Positions 7,961 through 17,822 of a DNA stretch of 64,000 nucleotides are shown here, piece by piece (the first letter of the stretch is position 1; each line of letters opens with the position of its first letter). Location: the NCBI GenBank assembly GCA_964443745.1, contig CAYUEN010000002.1, positions 1-64,000 of the forward strand, given 5' to 3'. The notes beneath the pieces are model-generated. The model saw only the letters and a list, made by a program, of their open reading frames with translations. It was not told where the DNA came from and ran no database searches. Source of the stretch: CAYUEN01 sp964443745. Lineage in GTDB: Bacteria > Campylobacterota > Campylobacteria > Campylobacterales > QNZT01. The translations under genes and the position numbers were made by a program.

Positions 7961-10296
7961 GTGATATAACGATAAAGATCAATGGCAGAGAGTGTCACGC
8001 AAAAGAGGGGGAATATATCCTGAATGTCGCCAGGAGAGAGGGGATCTTCATTCCCGCGATTTGTTATCTGAACAGATGTTCTCCGACATTGGCATGCAGG
8101 ATTTGTCTCGTGGAGGCGGATGGAAAACGCTCCTACTCTTGTAACACCAAGGTGAAAGAGGGGATGGAAGTGATCACGGACAGCGACGAGATCGCGGCCG
8201 AGCGCAAAGCGATCATGCAGGTCTATGACGTCAACCATCCGCTTCAGTGCGGCGTATGCGATCAAAGCGGTGAGTGCGAGCTCCAGAACTACACCCTCTA
8301 TATGGGAGTGGACAAACAAGAATACGCCACGCCCGATACGTTTAGACCCATCAGAGAGTGGGGGTTGATGAAATACGACGCCGGGCTCTGTATCGTTTGT
8401 GAAAAGTGTGTGACCGTCTGCAAAGATATGATCGGTGATGCCGTACTCAAAACGGTACCCAGGGGCGGTGAGCCGCTTGACAAGGAGCTCAAGACCAAGA
8501 TGCCCAAAGACGCCTATGCGATGTGGAACAAGTTGCAAAAATCGATCATCGGTACGGTCAACGAAGACAACTCTCTGGAGTGTCAGGAGTGCGGAGAGTG
8601 TATCGCGGTGTGTCCCGTCGGCGCTTTGGTCAGCAGCGACTTTCAATACAAGGCGAACGCGTGGGAACTTAAGCGAATCCCCGCTTCCAACCCCCACAGT
8701 AGCGATTGCGCACTGCTTTACTACGAGGTCAAACATGCAAGCGCGAAAGATCCTTCCCCCCGTATCTATCGCGTGACCAACGACGCCCATTTCGTCACAC
8801 TCAACGGTGCGGCGAGATTCGGGTACGATTTTGAAAACAGAGTCGCGGGAAAAGACAAAGCGGCTTTCGAAAAGGTGGTCGCGTTTATCGAAAAGGAGGC
8901 GGATACGATCGCGTTTTCCAGTTTCATCACGAATGAAGAGGCGCTGATTTTGCAGAAACTGAAGGAGAAAAAAGGGCTGAAACTCTACAATCCCGAAGCG
9001 AAAGCCTATCAGGATTTTCTCGGGCACTATAGCCATGCGGCCGGAACCAGTCTCTACAGCGGGGATCTGAAAAAGATTCGCTCTTCCAATTTCGTCGTTT
9101 CGGTAGGTACGGCCATAAGATACGACTCTCCAAACAGCGGGTTCGCTTTCAACAACGCGATGAAGATGAACAAGGGAGCCGGTCTCTATTTTCATCCGGT
9201 TTCCGACAGAGTGGTGGAGAGTTTCGGTAAAAACGTCATGAGTGTCGCACACAAACCGGGTGCGGAGGAGCATATCCTCTCTTTTCTGCTGGCATATTTT
9301 AGTGACAAAAGAGTGGGCGAAGGAGAGAAACTTCCCGAAGATATCGCGAAAAAGATAGGAAAATACGATACCGAAGCGGTGGGGTTACCGGAAGATTTCG
9401 AAGCGAAAATGACGAAAATGCTCGCCAAGAAGGATAGGTTTTCGTTGATTCTGGGAGAGGATCTCTATCGTCATCCCAGAGCGGAGAATATCGCGAAACT
9501 GGCCGGATTGATCGATCGATATACCGATTTCGAGGTTACGTTGATTCCTTCGCGCACCAATACGCTGGGCGTGGCGTTGATCTGCGATCTGGACGAAACA
9601 CCGGGCGAAAAGGTGTTGGGTTACAACGAAAACGGAGCAGTCGTACTCAGTGCGCTGGGAGAAGGGGATCTGGATATGCCCGCACTCAACCAGCAGGAGG
9701 GGACGTTCACCAATATCGACAAACGGGTCGTTCCCACCAACGCCGCCATCGGATATGACGGCTACGAACTCAACGACATCGCCAACGCACTGGGGTTGAC
9801 GGCGGAAAACACGATCGACTATACGCCCCAACTCCCTACGGATGCCGGATTCGTACCGTTGCAATTTGATCTGTTGCCGAACTTCTTCGATAACGGCGGA
9901 AACGAGTTGAGAGGCTATCTGCTAGAAGGCAAAGGGGTAGAGATGGATACACAGATCGAAACACCCGTGAAGCCTGAGCTACTCGAAGGGGAAATTCTCT
10001 ATCTTGGCAATCCCATCAACCAGTTCAGCCCTTTTACCAACAAAGCGCATCAGCTCAAAAGTGAGGGGGCGCTTTATGTCTCGTCCGACTGGTTGGAGGA
10101 GAAGGGCCTTGCCGAAGGGGATGTCGTGGAAGTCAAAGGTGACGGTCATGCGATCGAAGTCAAAGTGGAGCTGGACAAGCAGATCGGAGGAGGCATCGGT
10201 TATCTGCCGACATTCGACCGGGCGTTGGAGGTAGCACCTCTGTTTAAAGATGGCTATCGTTTTGCCACAGTATCAATTCAAAAGGTGAACAGATGA
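7957..10296 (+). CDS. nuoG: NADH-quinone oxidoreductase subunit G, second copy (complex I)
   Basis: This is a second NuoG of 779 residues with the same architecture as its neighbour: [2Fe-2S] ligands C36, C47, C50, C62; His-Cys cluster H94, C98, C101, C107; and the MPALNQQEGT motif late in the protein. It differs in the third Fe-S region, which has two complete ferredoxin motifs, C145-C148-C151-C155 and C209-C212-C215-C219, separated by an insertion of about 50 residues. That gives one more [4Fe-4S] cluster than copy one. Both copies are intact, and the ATGA junctions on each side argue they are co-translated into one complex. Confidence 0.93.
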   Translation: MSDITIKINGRECHAKEGEYILNVARREGIFIPAICYLNRCSPTLACRICLVEADGKRSYSCNTKVKEGMEVITDSDEIAAERKAIMQVYDVNHPLQCGVCDQSGECELQNYTLYMGVDKQEYATPDTFRPIREWGLMKYDAGLCIVCEKCVTVCKDMIGDAVLKTVPRGGEPLDKELKTKMPKDAYAMWNKLQKSIIGTVNEDNSLECQECGECIAVCPVGALVSSDFQYKANAWELKRIPASNPHSSDCALLYYEVKHASAKDPSPRIYRVTNDAHFVTLNGAARFGYDFENRVAGKDKAAFEKVVAFIEKEADTIAFSSFITNEEALILQKLKEKKGLKLYNPEAKAYQDFLGHYSHAAGTSLYSGDLKKIRSSNFVVSVGTAIRYDSPNSGFAFNNAMKMNKGAGLYFHPVSDRVVESFGKNVMSVAHKPGAEEHILSFLLAYFSDKRVGEGEKLPEDIAKKIGKYDTEAVGLPEDFEAKMTKMLAKKDRFSLILGEDLYRHPRAENIAKLAGLIDRYTDFEVTLIPSRTNTLGVALICDLDETPGEKVLGYNENGAVVLSALGEGDLDMPALNQQEGTFTNIDKRVVPTNAAIGYDGYELNDIANALGLTAENTIDYTPQLPTDAGFVPLQFDLLPNFFDNGGNELRGYLLEGKGVEMDTQIETPVKPELLEGEILYLGNPINQFSPFTNKAHQLKSEGALYVSSDWLEEKGLAEGDVVEVKGDGHAIEVKVELDKQIGGGIGYLPTFDRALEVAPLFKDGYRFATVSIQKVNR

Positions 10297-11291
10297 GTGA
10301 AAGTGGATATATTGTAGAGACCATTATCAAAATCATTGTGATATTGCTGATTTTTTCGGCATTGGCTGGGTTTACGACCTATGTGGAGAGGAAGATTCTC
10401 GCCTTTATGCAAAGAAGACTCGGACCCACACATGTGGGTCCTTACGGTATTTTGCAGGTATTGGCGGACGGTATCAAACTCTTTACCAAGGAGGATATCG
10501 TTCCTCAAAACGCCGTCAAGCCGGTTTTCAAGATCGCGCCCGTTTTTGCGGCGGCGACAGCCTTTATCGCGATGGCGGCCATTCCCTTTTTCCCCGAGTT
10601 CACCCTTCCGGGTACCGATTATGTGGTCAGACCGATCGTATCGGATCTGAATGTAGGCCTCCTGTTCGTATTGGGTGTGATGGCGGTGGGTATGTACGCA
10701 CCCCTTCTTGCGGGTATGGCTTCTTCGAACAAGTGGTCGCTTCTGGGAGCGGCAAGAACGGTCATTCAGCTTCTTTCGTTCGAAGTGGTGACCGGTCTTT
10801 CCGTCATCGCACCTTTGATGATGGTCGGCTCCCTCTCCCTGATCGACATCAACAACTATCAAGCAGGAGGATTTACCCACTGGCTCGTCTGGAGTCAACC
10901 GGTCGCATTTCTTCTCTATCTGATTTCCGGATACGCCGAAACCAACCGAACGCCGTTCGATCTGTTGGAGCATGAGGCGGAGATCGTTTCCGGATATGCG
11001 ACCGAATATTCCGGTATGCGATGGGGCCTTTTCTTCATCGGAGAGTATGCGAACATGTTTACGGTAGCCTTTTTGGCAAGCTTAATTTTTCTGGGTGGAT
11101 TCAATAGTTGGGGATTTCTTCCAGGCGGAATCGCTATACTTCTGAAGGTTTCGTTTCTGATTTTCCTCTTTTTGTGGGTGCGTGCCGCCTGGCCGCATAT
11201 CAGACCGGATCAACTGATGTGGCTTTGTTGGAAAGTGTTGATGCCGATCGCGGTGGTGAATATTCTGATTACCGGTATAGTCTTGATATAG
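10293..11291 (+). CDS. nuoH: NADH-quinone oxidoreductase subunit H (complex I)
   Basis: This membrane subunit links the quinone chamber to the proton-pumping arm. The 332 residues carry about eight hydrophobic helices and the NuoH signatures ERKILAFMQRRLGPTHVGP near residue 30 and ETNRTPFDLLEHEAEIVSGY near residue 215, whose acidic residues line the quinone channel. The length is normal. It overlaps the second nuoG by four bases. Confidence 0.97.
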   Translation: MSESGYIVETIIKIIVILLIFSALAGFTTYVERKILAFMQRRLGPTHVGPYGILQVLADGIKLFTKEDIVPQNAVKPVFKIAPVFAAATAFIAMAAIPFFPEFTLPGTDYVVRPIVSDLNVGLLFVLGVMAVGMYAPLLAGMASSNKWSLLGAARTVIQLLSFEVVTGLSVIAPLMMVGSLSLIDINNYQAGGFTHWLVWSQPVAFLLYLISGYAETNRTPFDLLEHEAEIVSGYATEYSGMRWGLFFIGEYANMFTVAFLASLIFLGGFNSWGFLPGGIAILLKVSFLIFLFLWVRAAWPHIRPDQLMWLCWKVLMPIAVVNILITGIVLI

Positions 11292-11297
11292 GAGAGG

Positions 11298-11918
11298 ATG
11301 ATGATAGATTTGAAGCATTACAACAACAGGGATGTCTCGAACGACTACTTTATGGTCGAAGTCGAGCCCAAGCCGGTAACGTGGCAGGAGAAATTCAACC
11401 GGGTGGTGAGACGAACGTTCAAGGGTGAGCTTTTCGTAGGGCTATGGATCGTGTTTCGCGAGATGGTGAAATTCAACATCCACACCGTCAAATATCCGCT
11501 CGAAAAACTTCCCATCAGTCCAAGATACAGGGCGCTGCATCGCATCAATAGACTGCTGGGAAGCGGCAACCAGGCATGTATCGGTTGCGGGTTGTGCGAA
11601 AAGATCTGTATCGCCAACTGTATCCGTATCGAGACTGCATATGGTGCGAAAGGGCGTAAAGTCGTCAAAGAGTATACGATCAACCTAGGCAGATGCATCT
11701 ACTGCGGATATTGTGCGGAGGTGTGTCCCGAACTGGCGATCGTACACGGACAGGATTACGAAAACGTCAGCGAACAACGTGCACAATATGCGGCGATGAA
11801 CGATCTGGTGACACCGATGGATATCTTCAAGGCGGGCAAACAGAAACCTTTCCCAGGGTATGGTTCGCTCAGTCCGAATGCAGATGAGAATGTCAAAAAA
11901 ACGCCTCTGGCATATTAA
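11298..11918 (+). CDS. nuoI: NADH-quinone oxidoreductase subunit I (complex I, clusters N6a/N6b)
   Basis: This 206-residue, 8Fe ferredoxin-like subunit carries electrons from NuoG to NuoB. Two CxxCxxCxxxC motifs are visible: C94, C97, C100, C104 (with an extra C108) and C133, C136, C139, C143. An amphipathic N-terminal region of about 85 residues with basic patches fits membrane docking. Two ATG codons lie in tandem at 11298 and 11301 behind GGAGAGG. The spacing slightly favours the second. Confidence 0.97.
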   Translation: MMIDLKHYNNRDVSNDYFMVEVEPKPVTWQEKFNRVVRRTFKGELFVGLWIVFREMVKFNIHTVKYPLEKLPISPRYRALHRINRLLGSGNQACIGCGLCEKICIANCIRIETAYGAKGRKVVKEYTINLGRCIYCGYCAEVCPELAIVHGQDYENVSEQRAQYAAMNDLVTPMDIFKAGKQKPFPGYGSLSPNADENVKKTPLAY

Positions 11919-11924
11919 GGGTTT

Positions 11925-12524
11925 ATGATGTATGAAGCAATACCGTTCTATCTCTTTTCACTCATAACGATCATCATGTTTGTGATCGTGGTTTTCAGCA
12001 AAAACGCACTCTATTCGATGAGTGCGCTCGCAGGTGGCATGATCGCGATATCAGGCTTCTTCTTTCTGCTGGATGCGGATTTTCTCGGTGTCGTGCAGAT
12101 TATCGTCTATACGGGGGCGGTGATGGCACTTTACGCCTTCGGTATGATGTTTTTCGATACCACCAGAGATGTGAAGGAAAATATCGAAAATTCCAAACTT
12201 ATCTATGGATTGTGGATCGCCAGTGCCGTGTTGATCGTTTTCATTCTGACCGCACCTTTCGTCTCCGACAAACTGATGCTCGATGCTTCGATGGCCGATT
12301 ATCGCGTTCATGGAGCGAACAATCCCCAAGCTGTAGGTATCTTCCTCTTCACGAAATATCTGGTACCGTTCGAGCTGGCGGCGGTCATGCTTTTGGTGGC
12401 GATGATCGCGGGTATTATCCTGGTCAGCAAAAAGATGGATGTGAGTATCACGCTCAGTGAAGAGATCGACAGACAGATAGAGCTCGAAGAGTTCGATATC
12501 GATCAGAAAAAGGAGAGAAAATGA
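11925..12524 (+). CDS. nuoJ: NADH-quinone oxidoreductase subunit J (complex I)
   Basis: This is a membrane-arm subunit with five predicted helices, 199 residues. The third helix region reads VVQIIVYTGAVMALY, the conserved NuoJ helix that carries the pi-bulge and couples quinone chemistry to pumping. A charged cytoplasmic tail of about 30 residues follows the last helix. Tandem ATG codons lie at 11925 and 11928, with AAGG at 11917-11920 fitting the second better. It overlaps nuoK by four bases. Confidence 0.95.
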   Translation: MMYEAIPFYLFSLITIIMFVIVVFSKNALYSMSALAGGMIAISGFFFLLDADFLGVVQIIVYTGAVMALYAFGMMFFDTTRDVKENIENSKLIYGLWIASAVLIVFILTAPFVSDKLMLDASMADYRVHGANNPQAVGIFLFTKYLVPFELAAVMLLVAMIAGIILVSKKMDVSITLSEEIDRQIELEEFDIDQKKERK

Positions 12525-12823
12525 TTACACTTACGCATTATCTGGTGCTCAGCGCCATACTGTTCACGATCGGAATGGTGGGTGTGATCAGACGAAAGAA
12601 TCTGCTGATGCTCTTTTTCTCGACCGAGATACTGCTCAATGCGGTCAATATCGGTTTTGCCGCCGTATCGAAGTTTTACAACGATCTGACGGGACAGATG
12701 TTCGCATTTTTCATCGTCGCCGTGGCGGCGAGTGAAGTGGCGGTCGGTTTGGGACTGCTGGTGCTGTGGTACAAAAGAAACAATACGATCGATCTTGATT
12801 CTATGCAAGAGATGAAGGGGTAA
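12521..12823 (+). CDS. nuoK: NADH-quinone oxidoreductase subunit K (complex I)
   Basis: This 100-residue, three-helix MrpC-like subunit has the two conserved membrane glutamates of the proton path: one in STEILLNAVNIGF near residue 38 and one in AASEVAVGLGLLVL near residue 72. Length and spacing are normal, with ATGA overlap upstream and two bases before nuoL. Confidence 0.96.
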   Translation: MITLTHYLVLSAILFTIGMVGVIRRKNLLMLFFSTEILLNAVNIGFAAVSKFYNDLTGQMFAFFIVAVAASEVAVGLGLLVLWYKRNNTIDLDSMQEMKG

Positions 12824-12825
12824 CG

Positions 12826-14712
12826 ATGGAAAAATATCTATATATAGCACTTTTCGCACCGCTGGCCGGTTCTCTTTTCGCGGCCATTTTCGGTGACAAG
12901 CCGAAAAATCTGATTACGGGAATCGTCACGTCCGCGTTGCTGTTCGTCTCATGGATCGCTTCGATCACGTTGTTGGGTTACGTCCATGAAGATCAGGTTG
13001 TCCATGTCAAGATGATGGATTGGATCGCGGCGGGGCATTTCAACGTCGATTTCGGATTTATCGCCGATCAGGTTTCGGTGATCATGATGGTCACCGTCAC
13101 GACGGTTTCCGCACTTGTCCATGTCTATTCCATCGGATATATGGAGCATGACAAAGGATTCAACCGCTACTTCTCCTATCTCTCCGCATTCGTCTTTTCG
13201 ATGATGGTGCTGGTGATGAGCGACAATTTTCTGGGACTCTTTATCGGATGGGAAGGCGTGGGTCTGTGTTCGTGGCTATTGATCGGGCACTGGTATCACA
13301 AAAAAGACGTGCCTACGAGCGTCAACCCCTCCATCAGCCCCTCCTGGGCTGCCAACGAAGCCTTCATCGTCAACAGGATCGCGGATCTTGGTATGCTCAT
13401 CGGTATCTTCTTGATCTACTGGAATATCGGATCTGTCGATTACGATGTGGTTTTCAAAGAGGCACCCAATCTCGATACGACGACACTCGTACTCATCGGT
13501 ATCTTTCTCTTTATCGGAGCGATGGGTAAATCGGCACAGTTTCCGTTCCATACCTGGCTTGCAGATGCGATGGAAGGTCCCACTCCCGTTTCGGCACTGA
13601 TTCACGCTGCTACGATGGTAACCGCCGGTGTCTACCTCGTCATCAGATCGAACGAAATTTTCAGTGCGATACCCGATGTCAGTTATTTCATCGCATGTCT
13701 GGGAGCGTTCGTCGCGATCTTCGCCGCATCGATGGCGCTTGTCAACAACGACCTCAAACGCATCATCGCCTACTCCACGCTTTCGCAATTGGGGTACATG
13801 TTCGTAGCGGCCGGTCTGGGGGCGTATTGGATCGCACTCTTTCACCTGATGACGCATGCTTTCTTCAAATCGGTACTCTTCCTCGGTGCGGGTAACGTGA
13901 TGCATGCGATGCATGATGAACTCAACATCAAAAAGATGGGTGGACTCAAAGACAGCATGAAGTGGACTATGATCATCATGACGCTCGCATCGCTCGCACT
14001 GGCGGGTATCTGGCCGTTTGCGGGATTTTTCTCCAAAGACAAGATTCTGGAGACGGCGTTTAGCTCCCACCACTATATTCTCTGGGCGATGCTTTGGGTC
14101 GGTGCCGGTATGACGGCGTATTATAGTTTCAGATTGATCATGTTGACTTTCTTCGGTGAAAAGCGATACGAAAAGTTCGGATTTCATCCGCACGAAGCAC
14201 ACAACTATATGCTTTGGGCGATGACGCCTCTTGTCGTACTGGCTGTCATAGCCGGATTTTTCGAGCACTCCTTCGTGGAATACGTGACACAGAAGCTACC
14301 CGAATACGAGCCGCATGTAGGAACGGCCACGTTCATATTCCTTCTGGTGGTCACGCTGGGGATCGCGCTCAGCGGTATCGCACTTGCCGTGGTCAAGTTT
14401 TCGAAGGGAGATTTCGATGAGTTTTTCAAAAAGATCGGCGTATACGACATTTTGAAAAATCAGTACTATATTCCGAAATTTTACAACGATGCGATCTGCA
14501 AACCCTATGCTGCCCTGTCGGAATGGGCATGGAAGAAGATCGATATGAGGATTGTCGATGCGATAGTCGACTTCATTGCCGGATTTATCTACAAAACCGG
14601 TGATAGAGCAAGATGGATGCAAAGCGGTAACCTTTCGACAAACCTCAAATGGATGGTGTTTGGTTTGGTAGTGTTGCTGTTGCTGGCGATCTTTTATAGA
14701 CCAGGTATGTAA
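12826..14712 (+). CDS. nuoL: NADH-quinone oxidoreductase subunit L (complex I proton pump)
   Basis: This is the distal antiporter-like proton-pumping subunit, 628 residues with about 16 hydrophobic helices. Diagnostic stretches include WEGVGLCSWLLIG near residue 142, GAMGKSAQFPFHTWLADAMEGPTPVSALIHAATMV near residues 230-265 and the KRIIAYSTLSQLGYM segment. The C-terminal part holds the long lateral helix region and a final membrane anchor. It follows AAGGGG, two bases after nuoK. Confidence 0.97.
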   Translation: MEKYLYIALFAPLAGSLFAAIFGDKPKNLITGIVTSALLFVSWIASITLLGYVHEDQVVHVKMMDWIAAGHFNVDFGFIADQVSVIMMVTVTTVSALVHVYSIGYMEHDKGFNRYFSYLSAFVFSMMVLVMSDNFLGLFIGWEGVGLCSWLLIGHWYHKKDVPTSVNPSISPSWAANEAFIVNRIADLGMLIGIFLIYWNIGSVDYDVVFKEAPNLDTTTLVLIGIFLFIGAMGKSAQFPFHTWLADAMEGPTPVSALIHAATMVTAGVYLVIRSNEIFSAIPDVSYFIACLGAFVAIFAASMALVNNDLKRIIAYSTLSQLGYMFVAAGLGAYWIALFHLMTHAFFKSVLFLGAGNVMHAMHDELNIKKMGGLKDSMKWTMIIMTLASLALAGIWPFAGFFSKDKILETAFSSHHYILWAMLWVGAGMTAYYSFRLIMLTFFGEKRYEKFGFHPHEAHNYMLWAMTPLVVLAVIAGFFEHSFVEYVTQKLPEYEPHVGTATFIFLLVVTLGIALSGIALAVVKFSKGDFDEFFKKIGVYDILKNQYYIPKFYNDAICKPYAALSEWAWKKIDMRIVDAIVDFIAGFIYKTGDRARWMQSGNLSTNLKWMVFGLVVLLLLAIFYRPGM

Positions 14713-14723
14713 GGAGCGGATGG

Positions 14724-16250
14724 ATGAAGTCAATACTGACACTTTTAATATTCTTCCCGGCAGTGGCGGGAATGTTTGGATTTATGATAGAGAAAAAGGC
14801 GATGCGGGCCTACGGAATCGCCGTGACGATAATCGAGTTTCTACTCTCGCTCTTGTTGTGGATGTTTTACGATACCACGAATCCTGGTTATCAATTTGTG
14901 GAGAAATTGCCTCTGGTCAAAGAGTTCGGTATCAACTATCTGCTGGGAGTCGACGGAATCTCGCTCTTTTTGATCGTACTGAGTACGTTTATGACGATGG
15001 TTGCCGTGATAGGGCTGACCATCACGAAAGATTTGAAAAATCTGATCATTTCGATACTTTTCCTCGAAATGACGATGGTCGGCGTTTTCAGTTCTCTCGA
15101 TGTCGTGCTTTTCTATATCTTTTGGGAACTCTCTCTCGTGCCGATGCTCTATATCATCGGTTATTGGGGATCCAATCTGAGGGTATATGCCGCGATCAAA
15201 TTCTTTCTCTATACGTTCGCGGGATCTTTGGTGATGTTGGTCGGTATTCTCTATATGGCGTATCTCTACCACCAGACGACTGGAGTTTGGAGTTTCGCGA
15301 TACCCGATTGGCAGATGCTTAAACTCCCGTTTGAAATCCAACTCTGGCTTTTTGTCGCCTTTTTTCTGGGGTTTGCGATCAAAGTACCGATGTTCCCGTT
15401 CCATACCTGGCTTCCTTACGCCCACGGCCAGGCTCCGACGATCGGTTCGGTCATTTTGGCGGCGGTACTGCTGAAGATGGGAACTTACGGTTTTGTGCGT
15501 TTTTCACTTCCGATGTTTCCCGATGCTTCGGTCTACTTTATCACGCCTATCGCGATCATCGCGATCATCATGGTCATTTACACGGCTATGATCGCATATG
15601 CGCAGGAAGATATGAAGCAGGTGATCGCCTACAGTTCCATCTCACATATGGGTGTGATCATGATCGGCACGTTCGCGATGAATGCGGAGGGTATCACCGG
15701 TTCGCTTTTTCTGATGATCAGTCACGGTATCGTCAGTGGCGCTCTCTTTATGCTTGTCGGAGTGATCTACGATAGAAGGCATACCAAACTGATGAGCGAA
15801 TTCGGGGGGCTGGCATCCGTTATGCCCCGCTATGCGACGATATTCGGAATCATGCTGATGGCCTCGGTCGGTCTTCCGCTCACGATCGGTTTTGTCGGGG
15901 AGTTTCTGTCGCTGATCGGTTTTTATAAAGTTTCACCGTTGATGACGGCATTGGCCGGTACAGGTATCATTCTCGGTGCGGTTTATATGTTGAGTCTGTA
16001 TAAGAAGTCGTTTTTTGGTGAACTCACCAATCCGGAGAACAAGAAATTGAAAGATTTGACGCCGATGGAGTTGACGGCGCTCGTACCTCTGGTATTGATC
16101 GTGGTTTACCTCGGTGTCTATCCAAAACCCGTCCTCGATCCGATCGACAACAGTGTCAAACACATGCTCGTTCAGATGGAGCACAAATCCATAACAAAAG
16201 ATGCGAAAAAGTTGTTTCAAAAAACTAACAGCATCGGGGAGGTGAAGTAA
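14724..16250 (+). CDS. nuoM: NADH-quinone oxidoreductase subunit M (complex I proton pump)
   Basis: This is the second antiporter-like subunit, 508 residues and about 14 helices. The key glutamate lies in FWELSLVPMLYIIGYWG near residue 138, and the lysine helix is seen in FAIKVPMFPFHTWLPYAHGQAPT. AAGGAG at 14711-14716 fixes the start at 14724. An ATG four bases earlier is in another frame. The stop overlaps the nuoN start (TAATG). Confidence 0.97.
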   Translation: MKSILTLLIFFPAVAGMFGFMIEKKAMRAYGIAVTIIEFLLSLLLWMFYDTTNPGYQFVEKLPLVKEFGINYLLGVDGISLFLIVLSTFMTMVAVIGLTITKDLKNLIISILFLEMTMVGVFSSLDVVLFYIFWELSLVPMLYIIGYWGSNLRVYAAIKFFLYTFAGSLVMLVGILYMAYLYHQTTGVWSFAIPDWQMLKLPFEIQLWLFVAFFLGFAIKVPMFPFHTWLPYAHGQAPTIGSVILAAVLLKMGTYGFVRFSLPMFPDASVYFITPIAIIAIIMVIYTAMIAYAQEDMKQVIAYSSISHMGVIMIGTFAMNAEGITGSLFLMISHGIVSGALFMLVGVIYDRRHTKLMSEFGGLASVMPRYATIFGIMLMASVGLPLTIGFVGEFLSLIGFYKVSPLMTALAGTGIILGAVYMLSLYKKSFFGELTNPENKKLKDLTPMELTALVPLVLIVVYLGVYPKPVLDPIDNSVKHMLVQMEHKSITKDAKKLFQKTNSIGEVK

Positions 16251-17752
16251 TGTTAGATCCAATTTCCGTAGATATGGCTACGCTCAACCTACAGACACTG
16301 GTCCCGATGTCTATCATGATATTGGGTGGTTTGGCCATTTTGATCATCGATTTGGCGACCAAAGATCTCTCGAAAAGTTTCTACGTTATGGTGAGCGAAC
16401 TTTTCATCTTGCTGAGTTTGGGTACGACGCTCGGCTACAGCGGAGGTGAAAGAGGATTTTTCGATGTGATGTTGATCGATGGTATCGCAACCATGGGAGA
16501 AGTAATCATTCTTGTCGCTTCGGCACTCTTTATCCCTCTGGCACTTACGTCGAAGCGTTTTCATGAATTTTCCTATCCGGAATTTTTCGCGCTCTTCCTC
16601 TTTATGATCGCGGGATTCCAATTTATGGTGGCGACGGACAATCTGATCTTGATCTTTATCGGTTTGGAGACGGCGAGTCTTTCGCTCTATACACTGATCG
16701 CGATGCACAACCGTTCCAGATCTTTCGAAGCGGCCATCAAATACTTCACGATGGGTGCGCTCGCGGCCGGATTTTTCGTGATGGGTGCATTGATTTTCTA
16801 TGCTCTTACCGGTAGTGTGGAGTTGCACAAAATAGAAGAAGTTCTGATCGCAAGAGAGTATCAGCCAATCGTAGCCATTCTTGCTGGTGTGGTTTTTATG
16901 CTGGCTGCGATAGGGTTCAAGCTCTCTATGGTTCCATTCCAGACATGGACTCCCGATGTCTACGAGGGTGCCAGTGCCGCGCTTGCGGGATATATGTCGA
17001 TCGTTCCGAAGATCGCCGGTTTTATTGTCGCGATGAGACTCTTTGAATTTCTCGTCCATGCAGAGGTGACTTGGGTACAGGTAATTCTCTGGATCGTGGC
17101 CGTGGTGACGATGACGGCGACAAATATCATGGCGCTGGTACAGGAGGGGGTCAAGAGGATGCTCGCCTATAGTTCCATCAGCCATGCGGGATTCGTGATG
17201 TCTGCCATACTGATTGGAACGACCCAGGCGAACAGTGCTTTGTTTCTCTACTGGATACTCTTTACTTTCACCAATCTCGGAGCGTTTACGATGCTTTGGG
17301 TTTCCAGACACAAAGTGAAAAAGGCACATGTCTACGGTGAAACGCGTTTTGATCACCCCTACAAGAAATTTTCCGGAATGATTCAAATCATGCCTATCAA
17401 TGCGGTGATTATGGCGATGTTTATGCTCTCGCTTGCAGGCGTTCCGCCTTTTTCGCTCTTTTGGGGCAAACTCTATCTGATGAGTTCGGCGATCAATTCC
17501 GGCTTTATCGTTTTGGCGTTGATTATGGCACTCAACAGTGCGATATCCGTCTACTACTATCTGAAACTGATCGTCTATATGTTTTTGAAGGAGCCTCATG
17601 TTGGCGAGGACGGTACACTCTATATGAAAAACGCTTCGACCGCACTCAAAACGATTATCGGTTTTGCGGCATTTATGACACTGATGGCGACATTTCTCGT
17701 CAACCCGCTTCTGGAGGTGATCACCACCTACGTCAAAGCAAGCGGCTTCTGA
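16250..17752 (+). CDS. nuoN: NADH-quinone oxidoreductase subunit N (complex I proton pump)
   Basis: This is the third antiporter-like subunit and the last gene of the nuo operon, 500 residues and about 14 helices. The conserved FIGLETASLSLYTLIA segment carries the pump glutamate near residue 144, and GFKLSMVPFQTWTPDVYEGA carries the lysine near residue 225. It is followed by a GC-rich hairpin and then by pflA. Confidence 0.97.
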   Translation: MLDPISVDMATLNLQTLVPMSIMILGGLAILIIDLATKDLSKSFYVMVSELFILLSLGTTLGYSGGERGFFDVMLIDGIATMGEVIILVASALFIPLALTSKRFHEFSYPEFFALFLFMIAGFQFMVATDNLILIFIGLETASLSLYTLIAMHNRSRSFEAAIKYFTMGALAAGFFVMGALIFYALTGSVELHKIEEVLIAREYQPIVAILAGVVFMLAAIGFKLSMVPFQTWTPDVYEGASAALAGYMSIVPKIAGFIVAMRLFEFLVHAEVTWVQVILWIVAVVTMTATNIMALVQEGVKRMLAYSSISHAGFVMSAILIGTTQANSALFLYWILFTFTNLGAFTMLWVSRHKVKKAHVYGETRFDHPYKKFSGMIQIMPINAVIMAMFMLSLAGVPPFSLFWGKLYLMSSAINSGFIVLALIMALNSAISVYYYLKLIVYMFLKEPHVGEDGTLYMKNASTALKTIIGFAAFMTLMATFLVNPLLEVITTYVKASGF

Positions 17753-17758
17753 CTTTCG

Positions 17759-17784
17759 GGCGGAAGAGCGTACGCTTTTCCGCC
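17759..17784 (+). terminator. Hairpin at the end of the nuo operon
   Basis: A 12-base stem (17759-17770 with 17773-17784, one G-T wobble) starts six bases after the nuoN stop. No T-run follows, so it is not a textbook intrinsic terminator. It may still terminate transcription or protect the 3' end. The predicted pflA promoter begins about 27 bases after it. Confidence 0.5.
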
Positions 17785-17810
17785 GATATCCTCCCCTTAT
17801 ATCGTTATGA

Positions 17811-17816
17811 TATAAT
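17811..17816 (+). promoter_or_regulatory. -10 box of pflA, predicted leaderless
   Basis: TATAAT lies exactly six bases before the pflA ATG at 17823. With the usual seven-base step from the -10 box, the first transcribed base would be the A of ATG. No ribosome-binding sequence sits in the six intervening bases. Confidence 0.55.
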
Positions 17817-17822
17817 TCCTCT

